The notes below the pieces were generated by a model that had not been told where the DNA came from, did not search any database, and was given only the letters and a program-made list of their open reading frames with translations. This document shows, in pieces, positions 12,143 through 14,583 of a stretch of 14,583 nt of DNA. The stretch covers positions 1-14,583 of the forward strand of contig JAQBBZ010000164.1 in NCBI GenBank assembly GCA_032125735.1. Direction: 5' to 3'. Position 1 is the first letter of the stretch. Every line of letters starts with the position of its first letter. This DNA is from Labilibaculum sp032125735. GTDB lineage: Bacteria > Bacteroidota > Bacteroidia > Bacteroidales > Marinifilaceae. A program made the position numbers and the translations under genes.

Positions 12143-14536
12143 ATGAAAATACCCAAATCAAAATATTGTCAATCTAAAAAATGCCGCATAATTATGTTGG
12201 CATTTTTGCTGTTGGGAATCAATTTCTGGTTTTCTCTGCCGTCCAAATTGTTTCAAGATCCAACATCAACAATTCTTTATAGCCGAGAAGGAAAGTTACT
12301 TGGTGCGAGAATTGCAACTGATGGTCAATGGCGATTTCCGGAATTGGAACAAGTGCCAGAAAAGTTTGAGAAGTCATTGTTAGCTTTCGAGGATCAGTAT
12401 TTTTATTATCATCCGGGAGTGAATCCTGTTTCGGTGGGAAGAGCTTTCGTTCAAAATATGAAGGCTGGTTATGTCGTGAGTGGAGGAAGCACGCTAAGCA
12501 TGCAATTGATTCGTATTTCCAGAAAGGGTAAGAGTCGAAGCCTCTATCAGAAATTCGTTGAAATGATAAAATCATTTCGATTAGAGTTCGGATATTCTAA
12601 AAAAGAGATTCTTGCCTTGTACGCTTCTCATGCTCCTTTTGGTGGAAATGTTGTTGGATTGGAGGCTGCATCGTGGCGTTTTTTTGCACGAAATGCAAAA
12701 GATTTATCGTGGGCCGAAGCTGCAACTCTTGCAGTACTGCCTAATGCTCCATCATTAATCTATCCGGGAAGAAACAGCAATAAGCTTCGCGATAAACGCA
12801 ATCGCCTTTTAGATCGATTAGTGGAAAGAGGGATTATCGATTCTACAACTTCTGAATTGGCAAAATTGGAAGAAATACCATCTAAAATTCACTCACTGCC
12901 AATGTTGGCCCCTCATTTGCTCGATCAGGCAAACATCGAGCATACCGGTGAACGAATCACAAGTTCTTTAAACTATCGACTTCAATTGCAGGTTAATGAG
13001 TTGGTCATAAAATATCAGAGAAATTTTGAGGCCAATCAAATTCACAATATGGCCGTTTTGGTTTTAGATGTTGAAACAGGGCAAAGTGTTGCCTATGTTG
13101 GCAATACAACCAATCTGTGTGAGGAGAATAATGGAAATCAGGTAGATATTATTCGTGCCGCACGTAGCACTGGTAGTGTTTTAAAACCATTTTTGTTTGC
13201 CGGCATGTTGAATAGTGGTGAAATTCTTCCAAACACACTTGTTCCAGATATTCCTACTCAAATTGCTGGCTATTCACCAAAGAATTTTAATCTTCGCTAC
13301 GATGGTGCAGTTCCTGCCCATAAAGCTCTGTCGCGTTCTTTAAATGTGCCAGCAGTTCGCATGTTGCGCGATTACGGAGTAGAACCTTTTCACCACATGA
13401 TGAAGAAATTGGGAATGACCACACTTAATCGACCATCGGGACACTATGGTTTGTCTTTGATATTGGGTGGAGCAGAAGGTACGTTGTGGGATTTATGTGG
13501 GATGTATTCAGGCTTGGCAAGAACTTTAAAACATTACAATCAGTACAATAAGACGTATTTTGCGAATGATATTCGGAAAGCTTTTTATCGACTTCAGGAT
13601 TCTCTTGAGCTTGGTAAATCCAGATCGCATTCTGAATTAAGTGCTGCTTCCATTTATCAAACTTTTGAAGCATTGCTGGAAGTGAACAGACCAGATGATG
13701 AAGATGGGTGGAAATCTTTTTCTTCATCACGTAAAGTGGCTTGGAAAACCGGAACCAGCTTTGGCTTTCGAGATGCCTGGGCTATTGGAACCACACCAAA
13801 TTACGTAGTAGGCGTGTGGGTTGGAAATGCTGATGGTGAAGGTCGACCAGGATTAACAGGCGTAAGCGCAGCAGCTCCAGTAATGTTTGATGTCTTCAAT
13901 TTACTGCCGTCGGGTTCTTGGTTTGATATTCCATTTGAGGAAATGGAAGAAATTCCTGTTTGCCGGCAAAGTGGTTACAGAGCTGGCCGATGGTGTGAGA
14001 CTGTTGATACGATGTTAGTTTGTAAAACTGGTTTAGAGAGCAGTTCCTGTCCCTATCACAGATTGATACATTTAGATTCCAGTAAGCGTTATCAGGTGAA
14101 TTCTAAATGTGAAAAAGTGAGTAACATGCAACATGTAAATTGGTTTGTTTTGCCACCCGCGATGGAATGGTATTATAAGAAAAGAAATGCTTTGTATCGT
14201 CCCTTACCCCCATTTCGTGATGATTGTTCCGGCGTTCAGAATCAACAGGTTATGGAGTTAATTTATCCGAAAGGGAACGATCAGATTTTTGTTCCCATCG
14301 ATTTGGATGGAATTCGCGGGAAGGTTGTTTTCGAGATGGCTCATCATGATCCCGAAGCAGAAGTTTTTTGGCACCTCGATGGTGATTTTATAGGGACAAC
14401 GGTTCTTCTGCATCAAATGGAATTAAGCCCCGATGAAGGAGAACACCTGCTTAGTTTGGTTGACAATCATGGCAATACATTGTATAAAAAGTTTACTGTT
14501 GTAGGAAAAAAGGAGAATGAAATTGATCACTACTAA
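12143..14536 (+). CDS. pbpC: Penicillin-binding protein 1C (bifunctional peptidoglycan synthase)
   Basis: A 797-residue inner-membrane class A PBP that polymerises glycan strands and cross-links peptides in the periplasm. One N-terminal transmembrane helix lies at about 14-32 (CRIIMLAFLLLGINFWF). The GT51 glycosyltransferase domain has catalytic Glu83 in AFEDQYFYYHPGVN, then GGSTLSMQLIR and a YASHAPFGGNVVGLEAA block. The transpeptidase domain has Ser345-Val-Leu-Lys348 (nucleophile and base), Ser399-Leu-Asn401, and Lys535-Thr-Gly. A Cys-rich linker follows, with six cysteines between 607 and 695. A C-terminal PBP1C-specific beta domain (BiPBP_C, about 705-785) includes LIYPKGNDQIFVP and VFWHLDGDFIG. 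All catalytic motifs are intact and the length is normal for PBP1C. The preceding A2M gene is its usual bacterial partner. The start at 12143 follows an A/G-rich leader (AAAGGAAAGAAAG) and precedes the membrane helix. Confidence 0.94.
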   Translation: MKIPKSKYCQSKKCRIIMLAFLLLGINFWFSLPSKLFQDPTSTILYSREGKLLGARIATDGQWRFPELEQVPEKFEKSLLAFEDQYFYYHPGVNPVSVGRAFVQNMKAGYVVSGGSTLSMQLIRISRKGKSRSLYQKFVEMIKSFRLEFGYSKKEILALYASHAPFGGNVVGLEAASWRFFARNAKDLSWAEAATLAVLPNAPSLIYPGRNSNKLRDKRNRLLDRLVERGIIDSTTSELAKLEEIPSKIHSLPMLAPHLLDQANIEHTGERITSSLNYRLQLQVNELVIKYQRNFEANQIHNMAVLVLDVETGQSVAYVGNTTNLCEENNGNQVDIIRAARSTGSVLKPFLFAGMLNSGEILPNTLVPDIPTQIAGYSPKNFNLRYDGAVPAHKALSRSLNVPAVRMLRDYGVEPFHHMMKKLGMTTLNRPSGHYGLSLILGGAEGTLWDLCGMYSGLARTLKHYNQYNKTYFANDIRKAFYRLQDSLELGKSRSHSELSAASIYQTFEALLEVNRPDDEDGWKSFSSSRKVAWKTGTSFGFRDAWAIGTTPNYVVGVWVGNADGEGRPGLTGVSAAAPVMFDVFNLLPSGSWFDIPFEEMEEIPVCRQSGYRAGRWCETVDTMLVCKTGLESSSCPYHRLIHLDSSKRYQVNSKCEKVSNMQHVNWFVLPPAMEWYYKKRNALYRPLPPFRDDCSGVQNQQVMELIYPKGNDQIFVPIDLDGIRGKVVFEMAHHDPEAEVFWHLDGDFIGTTVLLHQMELSPDEGEHLLSLVDNHGNTLYKKFTVVGKKENEIDHY

Positions 14537-14583
14537 AAGGAAGTAAATAATCATCAATTCAGGATGTTGAATAGTATATTGCT

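Noticed and set aside
12219..12575. Minus-strand open frame of 118 codons inside pbpC
   Set aside because: It is antisense to conserved GT51 motifs and has no recognisable domain or promoter. The same holds for other antisense frames inside A2M and pbpC, including 13425-13730.
14537..14583. Final 47 bp after pbpC
   Set aside because: No terminator, promoter or gene start could be supported in so short a stretch.

Overview
The window looks like chromosomal DNA of a Bacteroidota bacterium, probably a marine or anaerobic Bacteroidales/Marinilabiliales relative; the family placement is inference. The DNA is AT-rich. Start codons lack clear Shine-Dalgarno sequences and often follow A-rich leaders. 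Three promoters match the Bacteroidota-type -33 TTTG/TTG and -7 TAnnTTTG pattern. Protein families (lipoprotein alpha-2-macroglobulin with PBP1C, RhlE-like helicase with a low-complexity tail, ECF sigma operon) also fit this phylum.

Layout, left to right. (1) 1-372: 3' end of a DJ-1/PfpI-family gene, closed by an intrinsic terminator. (2) 504-746: a small Myb/SANT-like DNA-binding protein with its own promoter and terminator. (3) 4601 down to 819, minus strand: a probable four-gene operon of ECF sigma factor, single-pass membrane coiled-coil protein (likely anti-sigma), exported protein with a predicted C-terminal beta-barrel, and S41-family peptidase lipoprotein. A strong promoter precedes it and a bidirectional terminator ends it. 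(4) 4602-4904: a divergent regulatory region with promoters for the sigma operon and the helicase, plus an 11-bp direct repeat. (5) 4905-6296: RhlE-like DEAD-box RNA helicase whose tail is encoded by an 18-bp tandem repeat, followed by a near-perfect terminator palindrome. (6) 6463-12027 and 12143-14536: a giant alpha-2-macroglobulin lipoprotein with an intact thioester motif, then penicillin-binding protein 1C, separated by 115 bp containing a hairpin.

How the genes work together. The A2M-PBP1C pair is a known bacterial arrangement: a periplasmic, lipid-anchored protease trap next to a bifunctional peptidoglycan synthase, thought to protect or repair the envelope. The sigma operon resembles a self-contained envelope-response circuit, with regulator, membrane gatekeeper, envelope barrel protein and envelope protease in one transcript. 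It is the least described part of the window. No RNA genes, CRISPR arrays, insertion sequences or phage genes were seen. Several natural start codons are shorter than the longest possible reading frames; choices are explained per gene.
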